From: Poa pratensis
Lineage: Eukaryota; Streptophyta; Magnoliopsida; Poales; Poaceae
Assembly (NCBI GenBank): GCA_947311845.1
Contig: CAMZMU010000027.1
Location: 25,574,368-25,638,367 of the forward strand
Direction of reading: 5' to 3'
DNA length: 64,000 nucleotides
Part shown: in pieces, positions 41,241-52,490 of the stretch
Position numbering within the stretch: the first letter of the stretch is position 1
Layout of the letters: every line of letters starts with the position of its first letter
The notes under the pieces: model-generated
What the model saw: only the letters and a program-made list of their open reading frames with translations
The model's database searches: none
Told to the model about the DNA's origin: nothing
Program-made: the position numbers and the translations under genes

Positions 41241-43046
41241 ACGGCGGAATCGCAGGGTGGCAGCGTGCACGTGGAGCAGGGTTGGGCTGGAGCTCGCCGG
41301 CGTTGGACGGGTTTGGGCGGAGCAGGCCGGCACGCCTCTCTGCCGCGGAGGGCGACCACCGTGAGCACGCCCAACGCCACCACGCCGATCTCGCGGCGCC
41401 GCTAACATATCTAGCACGAGCGCGTCGACGGGGCACGTAATCCCCTTCATCCGCTTTGACGGCAAGATCCTCGAGGACGTCGGCAGCATGAGCGGCGGGA
41501 ACATCGTGGACAACTGCATGCACAAGGGCTACGCCACCCTTTGTGAGGTCGACGAGACCCACAACTGCATCTGCAGCAGGACCGTGGTCCTCTGTCTGTG
41601 TCCCAAGAACAGAGCAGGTGGGGCGTCAGCAACAGTGGGTACGGCGAGAAAGGGGAAAAGCTGGGCGAGCTGAGAAATCCCGGTGGTGCCGCACCTGGAG
41701 ATCGAGATCCTGAGAGACGCACCTCCACGACCGGAAGCCTCCGGCGAAACTCCACGACCTAGGAAGCCTGAATGACGGGGAAAAATGGGGACCGACGAAC
41801 CTCCACGACCAAGACTCCGCCGTCTATCCCCAACCTGCTGCTCCTCCACGACTCCCACTCTCCACCGCTACCTGGAGAGCACCATCCAGGTCGAATAGAG
41901 AAACTGGGGATAGCTCAAAGATGAGAGAGAGGAACGTGTGCTAATGGAGTACTAGAGAAAGTGATTCTTCGGGCTTTTTATTCAGTACAGAGGAATGATG
42001 AAGACGAGGAGTTGGTGCGTGTACATGGTAGACATAGACATAGACATGAGTGAATGGATAATAACGTATTAAATGTAAAATTTAATTCAAATAAAAACTG
42101 CTATTAAGATTTTTTTTACCTTAGCACATTTATTATTGATATGCAATTTCAAAAAATGTCAATGAGTCATATAAACACAAAATAAACAATGGGCGGACAT
42201 ACACAATAGCACGAAATATACTGGATAAAGGAGTTAATCTACGGATACTGAAAATGAGTTTGCTTGGTTCAAAAACAAAAAAATGTATTGACTATAAATT
42301 ATGATACGTGCATTGCACATCAACTTATTTTTGGAAGAACGGTGTTCACATGCAATGTTGAACCAACCAAAGTAATGATAGCTAATATATTATTTCTCTG
42401 TGATCTAGCCGTTGGAGAAAAACAGTTGTCCACCGCTCTGTCCTGATGGTCATAGCTGTAAGAGGGTGCCGGCGATTCGGTGAAAAAAAGGCCTACGTCT
42501 ACGAGCACTGGGATGCCAACGAGCATGTCGAGCTCGAGCGAATCCTCGGTCTCATCGGCAACCGGAAAGTGAGGCCGGCGAAGGAGGTAGGACATAGGTG
42601 GAGAAAGGAAGTCGAGGCGGGATCTTCCCGGTGAGGCGGCGGAGGAAATTGTTATGCTCTTTTCTATGTAGTACACAAGTGTTTCACAAGAGAAAAATAG
42701 ATAAATTATGGCAACAATCCCGAAAAATAAGAAACACCCTCTTCCAATACCACTACCGAAAATAATTCGTCTGATTTCAAATTTTTATCAATAAATATAT
42801 TTAAATCGCTTGGTAAATAAACTGAATGAAACATCAAAGACGTGTTTATATTATAATAAATTATGAGACGTGCGTTGCACGTGCACCTTCACTAGTATAT
42901 ATATTGAAAATTTCAAAACAAAAAACTCAATGTTAAATGTTAACGTGAGAAGACGTTTCCTTGGAGAGCAGGGCAAGGACCGGATGATCTCGTTTATCCC
43001 GTGCCAAAACCGGAATGCCCGTAGCGGCTCATTCCTATCCACTTCC

Positions 43047-43267
43047 GCTATCCAAGCCCATCACGAGCCCACGAGATATTTTCCGCTGGATGCCCCCAAA
43101 GGCCCAAACCACGAGATATTTTGGAAGCCTGGTGCGCGAGTACATAGCGAGCCCGAGTCGCAAAACCCTAGCCGCCGCCCCCGTCTCCTCTTAAACCCCA
43201 GCCCCCCACTTTCCCCGTCTCCATTCTCCTCCCCCCGCGCCGTCTCGTCCCGTCTCGCCCCCCTCAG
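43047..43267 (+). promoter_or_regulatory. Promoter and first non-coding exon of glycine-rich RNA-binding protein gene
   Basis: Site-II-like words (AGCCCA near 43047, AGGCCCAAACC near 43099) and a telo-box AAACCCTAG (43163-43171) precede a C-rich leader. This combination is common on plant translation and RNA-processing genes. The leader exon ends CCTCAG at 43267. A 5'-UTR intron runs 43268 (GTACTG) to 43913 (GTGCAG). The transcription start itself is not defined. Confidence 0.5.
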
Positions 43268-43928
43268 GTACTGCCCTACTTTTCCTTCTCCTCTCGGCAT
43301 GATCTCACCGTGGGGGAGGCGGATCTGGTCGTGATCCGTCGTTCTCTTCCGCTAGAGGGATCGTTCGCTGTCGTTGTTAGTCTCGAAATAGGGATTTATG
43401 CTATTTCATGTTGTTGCTGTTGTTGTTGATGAGATTCGAGTGTTTCGCATGCCTGTCTGTTCTCTTAATCTCCGATTCGAGCGTTTGAGTTGCAGGGAGG
43501 GGCGTAGTGGGTTTCGATTTCTTCCTATTCTGTTGGGTGGTAGCAGAGAGAGGCGAAGTCGGTTCGATTTCTTCTTGTTTTGTTGGGTTATTTATGGGTT
43601 GTCGTCATCCTAGTGCGAGTTGCATGTTTAGGAGTGGAACTGTGTGATTCTAACATTGTGTTGGGCTGGGATCTCCACCTAAAATAGGCGAGGTACTCTG
43701 ATCTGTTGCGATCCGTATCATCTAATTGTTTTGGTTTGGTCCGGATTATTAGAATCTTGCGTTATGTGTGTTGACTCATGGAAGCTTAGAGATCGTGTTT
43801 CATGGGGTGTTTTCTCCGGTTAGAATATGAAAGTTTTGTTGTTTGTACCTAGTGTGTACCCTATTTGTCACTTTGGTTAGTTCATCTAGCTGATGATTTA
43901 TGTATCGGTGCAGGTTCAGTCTTCCTCC

Positions 43929-44947
43929 ATGGCGGCTTTCAACAAGCTCGGAAGCCTCCTGAGACAAAGTGCTTTGACGAGCAGTGCCTCAACTGGCTCA
44001 GCTCCTGCCCTGTTCAACGCTGCACGTTTCATGTCCTCCAAGCTTTTCGTAGGCGGTGAGTGTTCGTTCCAGCGTTTCTTTGTACACAAGCATGCTCTAG
44101 GCCACCAGGACTTATTGTTATTTTTGACAGGTCTGTCCTGGGGTACTGATGATCAGTCTCTGAAAGAAGCATTTACCAGCTTTGGAGATGTTGTTGAAGG
44201 TCAGTGTATTCCTTAGGGTAATCATTGCTCGGAGATGATCAGTCTCTGAAAGAAGTCTTGATTTGATTCATTGCTTAATAATCTTAATTTCTTCTCATGT
44301 TACAGCTCGTGTAATCACTGACAGAGATACTGGAAAGTCTAGAGGTTTTGGTTTTGTGAGCTTTGCTGATGAGGAGGCAGCGAAGACCGCTGCATCTAGC
44401 ATGGACGGCCAGGTGAGTGTGAACCAGACATGTGCTGTTCTGTTTTTGCAGTGTTAATGAACTGTAGGTTTGTGTAGAATATAAATGGAACAAGTGAAGG
44501 GTGTACTGCACCTGATAAATTTTTACAATGTTTTGGGAGGAAGTCAGTTATTATTTTCTAGCATTTCATGCTTCTGAGTTGCAGATTAGTTTTACATATT
44601 TTCCATTGTGGATTTGTGATGTTTTTATCAAGGGAATTAGGGTATATTTTCTCTACTTGTCTGCCTGCATTTTAGTCAATAGCCCATGTCTGAGTACGTC
44701 CTATGTTCTTATTCGTGAGCTTATGGATCTATTGCCTCTCCAATATTTGTAGGAACTTCAAGGCCGGAGTGTCCGTGTGAATTTTGCCAATGAGAGACCT
44801 GCTGGAGGGAGCTTCGGTGGAGGCGGCGGCGGTGGCTACGGTGGTGGTCGTGGCGGAGGTGGTGGTGGCTATGGCGGTGGTGACCGTGGGGGCTATGGAG
44901 GTGGTGACCGTGGTAGCTATGGCGGTGGTGGACAGGACTACAACTAA
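43929..44947 (+). CDS. Glycine-rich RNA-binding protein with probable mitochondrial presequence
   Basis: Four coding exons, 43929-44055, 44131-44199, 44306-44412 and 44753-44947, with GT-AG borders give an intact 165-residue protein. The N-terminus MAAFNKLGSLLRQSALTSS is basic, Ser-rich and lacks acids, and ends RFMSS: a likely mitochondrial targeting peptide. One RRM follows, with RNP2 KLFVGGLSW and RNP1 KSRGFGFVSF. The C-terminus is Gly/Tyr-rich (GGGYGGGRGGG, GGGDRGGYGGGD) and ends GQDYN. Proteins of this class bind RNA in mitochondria and can affect editing and cold response. The exact paralog is not assigned. All frames and splice sites are clean. Confidence 0.92.
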
Positions 44948-45721
44948 GCACCAACTATCAGAGTTAAAATAATGAGCTTTTTAGGACGGTCTTGGTTATG
45001 TGGAACCTATGCTATGTCAATCTGTTATCTGTGATGGGTGAACTCCCCTTAGGAGTTCTGGTTCTACCGTATTTTCAGTTTTGGTTTGTTTCTGCTGGTG
45101 CGATATTGCAGCCGTGTGTAAGCTTCGATGACTGCAAGCATACGAGTTCGTGACAATGCCGGTCTATTGCACTTTGTACTTGTAGAGAATGATTGCATTT
45201 GTTAGAGTAATCATAAATTCTCCTGTTTAGAATCAAATATCGAAATTTCTGCCTAATTCACTTATAACCAGAGTCGTTCTGTGCGATTTTCTTCTTTTAT
45301 ATGCGAGTTTGTTTTGGTTGGAAAATGCTAAGCAAATGATGTTTCGGCTGATATGGAAGCAGGCAAGCAGCGAAGCCTCTGCTGTGGTAATTACATGCTT
45401 GCTTCTGTCTGATGAACAATTAGTGAAGCTGGTTAAAGAGCAATTGACGTCTTCAGAACTTGAAATCATTGATCGCCTCGGCATTGAATTGAATTCTAGC
45501 AGTATAATTATAGCAGTTTTCTATAAGAAGATGAGGCATTTGTAAAATGTCTCAGACGTGCATGGAGAGAAATGTTCGCAAAATATTCATTTTGCAAGAG
45601 ACAGAAAAAGAACTTCAAAAACCAAGAAACAATTCAGATTTAATCACCATAGTATGATCGCAATAAAAATAAACCCTATGAAATTAAAAATTGGAGTATA
45701 AGATACACCTGTATATACCGA
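44948..45721. other. 3' UTR and intergenic; one short uncharacterised frame
   Basis: The first about 280 bp are likely 3' UTR. A plus frame at 45309-45545 (core ASSEASAVVITCLLLSDEQL and SSELEIIDRLGIELNSS) has no recognised family and no promoter, so it is not called a gene. Confidence 0.35.
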
Positions 45722-46507
45722 TTAAGTCAAGCAGAGCAAGCTGAGGGCGAAGGCTAAATCTGTGGTGTAGGCAGCAGACGCTGCAAAAGATTCTTTACCC
45801 GGCAGATTACAAGTAGTGGACTTCCAGAAATGACCGGCACCATGGCTAGGTGGTGCCGCATCCTCTTCGGCGCTGGCTCCATCTTCACCTTCTTCATCAA
45901 CGCCGATGAAGGAGCGCACATGGCTCACAGATAGAGATGTCGCTGCTGCTCCCAGTGCGACACCGTGTCCTTGACCCTGAGCAATGTCGCGGCCGGTGTG
46001 CGCGGCGATCCGCGGCAGGACGAGGCCGACACAGAGCCGGTCCTCCTCGGTGCCCAGCGGGTTGGTGGTGGTGGTACTGGGAACACCGAACCTGGCGCGT
46101 GCAGAGGCTCGTCGAGAATGCCTCCCGCCCGTGGATGTTCTTGTCCCTGGGTGCCGGCCCCCGCCCGTCCAGCGCGTCATCTCCTCGTGGTGGAGGCGCC
46201 AGGACTCATCCTCGTAGCTACCGACGTTGGCTGAATCCCACTTGGGGTCGTCGCGCTGCTCTGGCGCGTGGCGGAAGTTGTGGTTGGCCGCCGTGAGCGG
46301 ATTCGGCACGGGGATGCCGGCGGCGGAGAGCACCCACCTGTTGGGAGGGCCCATATCCAGCGGCGCTGTGTACCCATTGGCGCGCGACGCCTCGGCCTCG
46401 TCGAGGAGCAGCGTGCGCGGCCCGAAGTCATTGGCCGCCGCTCCGCCCGTGCGCCGCCAGCTGCCGGTCATTGGCGTCGGTGGGGTTGTTGATCTAGGTT
46501 TTAACAT
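45722..46507 (-). CDS. Hypothetical grass protein, 261 codons, unknown function
   Basis: A long open minus frame starts MLKPRSTTPPTPMTGSWRRT. It contains LLLDEAEASRANGYTAPLDM, PNRWVLSAAGIPVPNPLTA and SYEDESWRLHHEEMTRWTG. The pattern (ANGY...MGPPNRW.LS..G.PVP, then E.WR..HEEM) resembles hypothetical proteins I recall as numerous in wheat and its relatives, often near transposons. I cannot name a domain. GC-rich, no introns evident, start context unverified. It could be a captured or low-copy transposon-associated gene. Confidence 0.45.
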   Translation of the reverse strand: MLKPRSTTPPTPMTGSWRRTGGAAANDFGPRTLLLDEAEASRANGYTAPLDMGPPNRWVLSAAGIPVPNPLTAANHNFRHAPEQRDDPKWDSANVGSYEDESWRLHHEEMTRWTGGGRHPGTRTSTGGRHSRRASARARFGVPSTTTTNPLGTEEDRLCVGLVLPRIAAHTGRDIAQGQGHGVALGAAATSLSVSHVRSFIGVDEEGEDGASAEEDAAPPSHGAGHFWKSTTCNLPGKESFAASAAYTTDLAFALSLLCLT

Positions 46508-46712
46508 GGCAGGAGAGTTGAGAGAGGAGAGAGCACGTCGGGAGAGATGAGGACGAGGTTGAATGTAGGCGCGGCTTTTATCGCCGCCAGAGAGCGGTCA
46601 ACGACGCCTCGAAAAGGTACGCCCGCATTGACGCTGCCGTGCAGCAGAGACGAAGCGACGTCTCGCTGCGACGCGGCGCGCGCCATGGATGCTTTGACCA
46701 GGGCGTGTTGAT

Positions 46713-48425
46713 CGAATCATCATGGAATCTGATTCTCAAATTCTCATGTGTAGTCGCGCGGGAGATTTGGTTCGCGATGCTGCAACTGATCGGGCTGCAG
46801 GGACAAACGCCGACTCAAGACGCTGACCCAGCGCAATGGTGCTCAGCCCTCTCCACAGCTGCTCCAAGGAAGAGGAGGAAGATGATCAATGGCCTAGTCA
46901 TTCTGACGGCAAGATCGATCTGGCTCGAACGCAACAGCCGCGTCTTCGATCGTGTGGTGTCTTCGGCGGCTGAGTGTTTGCGCCCGCATTAGGCAGGAGT
47001 TCGAGTTGTGGTTGGTGGCGGGCATTTGCGGAGAGACGCGAGGATTAGAGTAGCTGAGCTTGCGGTTGGGACCTTGCCGTCTGTGGCCAGGTCTCGGATG
47101 AAAATTTTGGACCCTGTATATGATATCCCTTCTATCTTAATATACGCGATGCTCGCGTGTGTTCTTGAAAAATTTTCAAGTTCTCATCAACCTCCTGAAG
47201 AACAATTGGACCGTACTGCTATCCAGCCTATTTTAGCAGAGATCAGAAACATGTTTAGCGTTTTCTCTTCCTGTAATCTGAACTTTGTAAAGCGGAATGC
47301 CAGTTTCGCCGCTCATCTATGCGTGAAAGAGGGTTCTCGCTCGATGGCTCATACAGCCTTAGATCATCACTAGCATAGCCCTCAAACTGGTAACCCTCAA
47401 AGCCAGTTTGAGGGCTGAGAAAACGCGAATTTGAAGGCCCAAAACGGCCGGCGCAGATCAGTGCACTGATCTGCGCGCCGGCCTTCAAACATTCCAAACA
47501 GGATCTCATAATCATGAAAACATGATTTCCTCAAAAATGACAGCAACATACAATATTTGCAAATGGATATTAGCAAAACACAATCATGAAACACACATAT
47601 CATGAAACAAACTTGCAAATGATCATCATCACCACCACATCGGTGACTCAAGCATAGTTGTCCACACCTCCGTCGCCACCACCACTCACCGGAGACTCAC
47701 CTCGGAGAGTAGACGACGCACCACCACCACGCAGTAGCCGGGCGCGCTTTGGCCGCGAGGAGAGAACCGGCTTGCTCCTCTTCGGGGCGGGTGCGGGGCC
47801 GACGGCGGCGGCGGGTGTGGGGGCGATGGACGCGGCGGCGGAGCCTGTGAGGACGTGCGCCCGCCTCCTCTTCACGCCGACGTGCGTGGAGGCCACCATA
47901 CCGGCCACCACGGCGGCGCTCGGCGCGGGGGCGGCGGGAGGCGGCTGCGAGGGGCGGGGGCGGCGGGAGGCGGCTGCGCGGGGGCGCTCGAGGCGTGGCC
48001 GGGCGCGGGATCCGGCGGCGGGGCGGGGGCGCTCGGGGCAGGGGACGGCGGGGCCTCCATGGCCGGCGGCGGGGCGGACGAGGGCCGCCGGCGGCGCAGG
48101 GAAGGAGGAGGGCTCGAGCGGTTGAGGGATTTTTCCCTCCCGCGACGCGTCGTTGACCAGAATGAAGGGCCCTGTGTTTTTGCCTCTCAACCTGTGTTTG
48201 TGCAGGTTGGGATGGAAAATGAAGGCTGGGCCTTCAATTTTTTTTGAGGGTTTACGGGTTTGAGGGCTCTGTTCCGCGCCAACTTTCGGCCTCAACCCTC
48301 AAAAAAACAGTTAATTTGAGGGTTTGACCAGTTTAAGGTCGCTGCTAGTGATGCTCTTAGATGTTATCCCGCCCTTTCTAACGTGTTTATCAAGAGGAAA
48401 CGCTCTTGGTTCTCCCCCAAAATAA
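46713..48425 (+). pseudogene. LINE ORF2 tail (zf-RVT end plus RNase H-like), split by a PIF/Harbinger element
   Basis: It reads REIWFAMLQLIGLQGQTPTQ, RKRRKMINGLVILTARSIWL and ERNSRVFDRVVSSAAE (the end of a LINE zf-RVT region). After a shift comes the RNase H-like end IRNMFSVFSSCNLNFVKRNA, SFAAHLCVKEGS. The reading HTALD continues after the inserted element as VIPPFLTCLSRGNALGSPPK and a stop at 48425, in the same frame once 47362-48359 (element plus one TTA) is removed. A second LINE lineage, different from the one at 22690. Confidence 0.82.
47362..48356. mobile_element. PIF/Harbinger-type non-autonomous element, 995 bp, GC-rich cargo
   Basis: The inverted ends GATCATCACTAGCA (left) and GAGCATCACTAGCA (right, reverse complement) continue as CCTCAAACTGGT and CTTAAACTGGT. 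The TTA duplication is at 47359-47361 and 48357-48359. The core 47660-48130 is very GC-rich with open frames on both strands (Ala/Gly/Pro/Arg-rich, no domain) and may be transduced host sequence. Confidence 0.82.
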
Positions 48426-48520
48426 AAGTACCGACTGTTGAGTCCTGAACCCTACAAATCTTGGGCAGCAGCGCGTCCGTGACAAACAGAACGTCAGGCT
48501 CGGGAAACAGAGCGGACGCC

Positions 48521-49063
48521 ATGGATCCGCCGCACCCTTCACACCCCCACCACCACCACCGGCTCCACCTCCGTCTCGATCCCGGCCACCACCACCGCAT
48601 CCACATCCATCTCTGCCACCACACCACCCACCTCCTCCACCCCGCCGCTCCTTGTGCCCACCACCACCAGCAGGCGTCGATTCCTCCCCACTCGTTACCC
48701 TACCTGGTACCTGCCGACCACCGCGCCATGGCACCCGGAAGCACCACTCGCCGGACGGCAGGGAGAGGTGGCGAGGGATTCGGAGGTGCCGGCGCCGCAG
48801 GCGGAGCAAGCAGATGACGTTTATCTCGAGGAGGAGGTGGAGGATGAGGAGCCGGTGTTCGTTCTGACGGACGAGTGGGCGGAGTTCTTCGCCAAGGCCG
48901 ACGCCAAGAGGAAGCTAGGTAAACAAACCACCTTCTCCTCTCACGAGTTTCCTCAATCCTTGACTAGCTTTTCCAACATCTCCATCTGAATCTTGTGTCT
49001 GCAACTCTCTTCGTTGTCTCTGCAGCCAAGCAGCAGAAGCAGAAGAAGAATCGCAGGAAATAA
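48521..49063 (+). CDS. Small two-exon plant gene of unknown function, with one frame break near the start
   Basis: The coding signal is TTTTGSTSVSIPATTTAST, then RRRFLPTRYPTWYLP, PWHPEAPLAGRQGEVARDSE, EPVFVLTDEWAEFFAKADAK and RKLAKQQKQKKNRRK with a stop at 49061-49063. The intron is 48919 (GTAAAC) to 49025 (CTGCAG) and splits an Ala codon. Pro/Trp-rich middle, acidic patch, and a basic Lys-rich tail that could be a nuclear signal. The only nearby ATG (48521, MDPPHPS) is in another frame. One extra C in the C5 run at about 48546-48550 would explain it. Family not recognised. Confidence 0.6.
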
Positions 49064-50130
49064 TCGCGTCAGACCGTCAGTGCCGCTCCTCTGAAGCCTC
49101 GCGGCTCAAACATTGGATGAGAGGGCAGTTTTTTTTTGAAACATTGGATGAGAGGGCAGTTACAGTTACGAGAATATGCAATGTTTATACAGAGCTTATA
49201 AACACTTCAGAAAATTTACGAGAGCTTCATCAGTGACCAGTGCCGTATACGCGTAGTGTGCCCTGTTCTGAGAGGGTGCTCGTTCTGTTTACTTCTTTGT
49301 TGCAATTGTTACTGATCAATTCAAGAAGACACCTACTTCTCCGCAATTGTTACTGAACAAGTCCTTTTCATTGATCGACACCGTTCCATCACCATAGGGA
49401 ATATGCAATAGAACGAACTATACATGTGTACAACCTACAGAACCTGCCACCCTGCAATTCTTCCTAAACAGTGCAAAAAAAATGGACTAAAATTTTACCA
49501 AGAACAAACCTGTCTTCTTGTCGTTCTATGGATGATTGGGGACTTGTCTACATTTCCACTAAACTCACCACAATTGTCACAACTATCACCTTGTCGTTCT
49601 TTGGATGATTGGGGATTCCTCCTTCAGCCGGAGGATGGTTAGAGAGTTATCATCCTACTCCAAAATTGAAGCTAGTTTGGAACTTGTTCTTGGTTTTTCT
49701 CATCTTCTTGACGTACGACATGCAAGCTAAAATCTGTTCTCTAATCTGGAACATGAACCAAAAGTGGAATGTTCCTGCCTCTCGATCACAATTGTATATG
49801 ATCTTACTTGAAGGTGAGATAACAGACAAGTAGGCTGCCACTGACAGGGACACATTTTTTTTGACAGGCTGACAGAAAGTTATCACGTCTACATACGGTG
49901 GGTTTGTTGAGCTAACCTTGGAATGGTTCTTTGTAGCATTACTATACTGATCTAGAGTTCGACCTGTCTGGTTCAGACCAGATGAACACAAAACCTTGCA
50001 GAGGACACACTCGGGACAAGAACATCTATCTTTACAGCTATATCAATTGACTTCAAGTCTTCAACGGTTATCACTAGTGCAGTTCTAACAAGAACATAAT
50101 CCACGAGGGAGACAAGGACGGAGAAGACTC
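49064..50130. other. Intergenic; two small duplications, no gene
   Basis: ACATTGGATGAGAGGGCAGTT occurs at about 49112 and again at 49140. The phrase CTTGTCGTTCT(A/T)TGGATGAT appears near 49514 and 49591. A retro-like or gene origin is not visible. An A/T-rich scrap with short frames fills the rest. Confidence 0.45.
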
Positions 50131-52160
50131 CATGGAGACCCTGCAGCAGATCATCTCTGCCGGTGCCAACATCATGGAGACAACGGATCTGAGCAGCGAG
50201 CTGTCATGGCTCTGGTCCAGCTTTCCCAAGGCTTACCTCCTCATCGTCGCGCCGAGTGGGGCAGGTTCAGAGATGTGAACCTGGCTGTGCTGCTCTTGCA
50301 GCTCAAGGATGCCACCTACGACGCCAAAGACCTTCTCCGTGAGCTGGATGACCACTTGCTGCGGCTTAAGATGGAAGATACCGACCGAAGTAACGCAGGT
50401 CAACTATTTTCTACCCTATTCAACCGCGTAAGAGTTTTGATCAGCCGAAGCAAAGCAAGAGTAGAGGATGCGCAGAGTAAGATCGATAAGGTCGTCGCTG
50501 AGATGGAGGGAGCAATCAATTTTATGGGTCTTAATGTCGAGCCGAGGCAGCTATAAATTCAGTTTTCAGCGATCCCCTGTTTTTTTTGGACATGACGGGC
50601 CGGATGATCAGTCTGTTGGGCGTGCCACCCATCATCCTTTTATTATCTGCCAAGCGATTAAGAGGAGAGAGTAGCAGAGCCAAACCTGCTGAGATGGTGG
50701 AGGATGTTGTTACTCCTAAGGTGTTACCAGTTGGCATCGGTGGGGTCGGTAAGACTATGCTTGCTCAGCTAGTGTACAATTACCCAAGGGTGAAAGCTCA
50801 TTTTGACTTGGGAATGTGGGTTTGTGTATCCGACATGTTCGACATAAAAAGGATCACCAAAGAAATTCTGGAACACACCTCTGCTGAAGCATTGGATTCA
50901 CTAGCAAGCTTGAACACTCTTCAGGTTGAACTCAGTAAACAGCTGAAAGAGGAGAAATTTCTACTTGTTCTCGATGATGTATGGCCCAGTGCCAACGAGG
51001 AATGGCGGAGATTCTGAGCTCCACTGAGGTATGGACGTCAAGGCAGCATAGTCCTAGTGACAACTAGACCTCTAATGGTTGCCGACCTTGTTGCCACCAC
51101 TGAGCCCGCAGCTGCTGTTAAACTCCAAGGCCTACCTACTGATATATTCTGGGACTTCTTCAGCAAGTGCTCATTCGGTAAAGAGTGTCCGCAGTTATAT
51201 CCTCAGCTGCAAGAAATCGGCCGTGGCATTGTCTCTAGGTTGTGCCGGTCTCCTCTAGCTGCCAAAACTATTTGGCGCTTGTTTAATGCGGAGCTGATAG
51301 AGCGTCATTGTAGGAGTATCCAGAACAGTGAACTGTACATCAAGAATTCAAGATAATGAAATACCAGCCCTTCGTCTGAGCTACTTGTACCTCCCACGGA
51401 AACTAAAGAGATGCTTTGCAGTATTCTATATGTTTCCCAAGGATAATAGCTTCGAAAGAGATGAGATAATTGACCTTTGGGAGTCACAGAGCTTTGTTGC
51501 ACCAGCAGGCAGCATGCGCTTTGAAGATGTGGGGAGCAGATATTTGGATGATCTGAGTAGCCGGTTTCTACTTCAAGCTGGTCCCAAGTTCCCTGGACTA
51601 AGCAGATATGCAACGCATGACTTGATCCATGACATGGCATAGTCAGTTTCAGCGGGTGAGTGAATCTTGATGCAAGGTTCTAGTAGCTATCAGAACCTGA
51701 GACGAAATTGCCACGAACAGTTCGCCATATGTCAATCGAGCTGGATAATGCAACTCTAAGCGGAATGTCAGCAAGCATGGACAATCTGAATAAATTGCGT
51801 TCTCTTAGGTTTAGAATCAAATTCGAGGTTGAGAACTCATGGTTTAATCAGCACTCCAGCATCCTCTTTTTCAGCTACCTGAGAGCCTTTGTGTCATGAA
51901 TCGTCTTCGTTACCTAGTACTGTACAACCTACAAGTCATACAGGGTTGCAAACAATTCATGAGGGAGTAACCAAGCTAGTCAACTTTGCGTCGTCTGGCA
52001 CGAGTTATCTAAAATAGGTGGAATTCGGAGTCTGTCATGTCTGAGGAACTTTGAGCTATTTTAGGGCCGGAAAGGTGAAGGGACGAAAAATCGGTGAGCT
52101 GAAGGGCATGAACCAGCTCAGTGGGATTTCGGAGATGGATCTAGGTTTCCATGAGGGCCG
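50131..52160 (+). pseudogene. CC-NBS-LRR (NLR) disease-resistance gene relic
   Basis: It starts METLQQIISAGANIMETTDL. A one-base shift at about 50250 leads to RRAEWGRFRDVNLAVLLLQL and KDATYDAKDLLRELDDHLL (the coiled-coil domain, with EDVID-like logic). The NB-ARC shows the P-loop VGIGGVGKTMLAQLVYN (read through a shift), kinase-2 KFLLVLDDVW, RNBS-B VLVTTRPLMVADLV, GLPL-like CRSPLAAKTIW and the ARC2 region SYLYLPRKLKRCFAVFYMFP. MHD-like THDLIHDMA has Thr for Met. Stops occur at 51015, 51353 and 51642, and the LRR part dissolves after about 51900. Intact members sense pathogen effectors. This copy cannot make a full protein. Confidence 0.88.
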
Positions 52161-52277
52161 TGTGCCCGTGTAAGAATAACAGAAATCTACGCGAGTGGGC
52201 CAAATTTAGGTTTTGTGACGCGAGTCGTCCGGTCACTCGGCCCGAAGGATGGTTCGGATCAGGCCGATAATTGGCCC

Positions 52278-52286
52278 TATATATAG
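52278..52286 (+). promoter_or_regulatory. TATA box of an unidentified transcript
   Basis: CCCTATATATAGTACGG is a strong plant TATA box, followed by a leader-like C/T-rich stretch with ATCCTAGCCGCCATC. No protein-coding frame follows, so the transcript may be non-coding or a 5' leader whose gene was displaced. Confidence 0.4.
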
Positions 52287-52490
52287 TACGGAGTAGCTCC
52301 CAGAAACATCAAATCAGTCGCCAAGTCCATAGCTCAGCGTAAGAGCCGACCTCAGAAATCCTAGCCGCCATCTTCCTCGAGCTCCTTCCCCTCATCACAG
52401 TTTGGGATCTGTCTTTGCCTTTACCGCTTTACGTTTGTTTCTTGATTTGTCTCCTGCGTATTTGCTGGGATCGTAGGGATTGCTTGTGAT

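Larger units (their letters stand above)
40550..42895 (+). mobile_element. Second Helitron abutting the first, carrying gene fragments
   Basis: The start region AGAGATTAAAAGAGCAAACTTGTTGG parallels the first Helitron (ATTAAAAGAGCAAACTT). Its exact 5' end overlaps the CTAG end of that element (TCTACTAG|T). It ends CACTAG at 42895 before a T, with hairpin CGTGCGTTGCACG just upstream. A further end-like hairpin CGTGCATTGCAC lies at 42307. It carries the serine acetyltransferase fragment, a fragment reading KILEDVGSMSGGNIVDNCMH (about 41460-41525) and another reading YVYEHWDANEHVELERILGL (about 42495-42555); neither of the latter was recognised. Confidence 0.72.

Noticed and set aside
47648..48295. 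Minus frame of 215 codons, Pro/Ala/Arg-rich
   Set aside because: Contained in the GC-rich cargo of a Harbinger element with overlapping frames on the other strand; no domain, so cargo is noted but no gene called.
49650..49991. Minus-strand frame of 113 codons in the intergenic stretch before the NLR relic
   Set aside because: No motif, no splice or promoter context, average composition.
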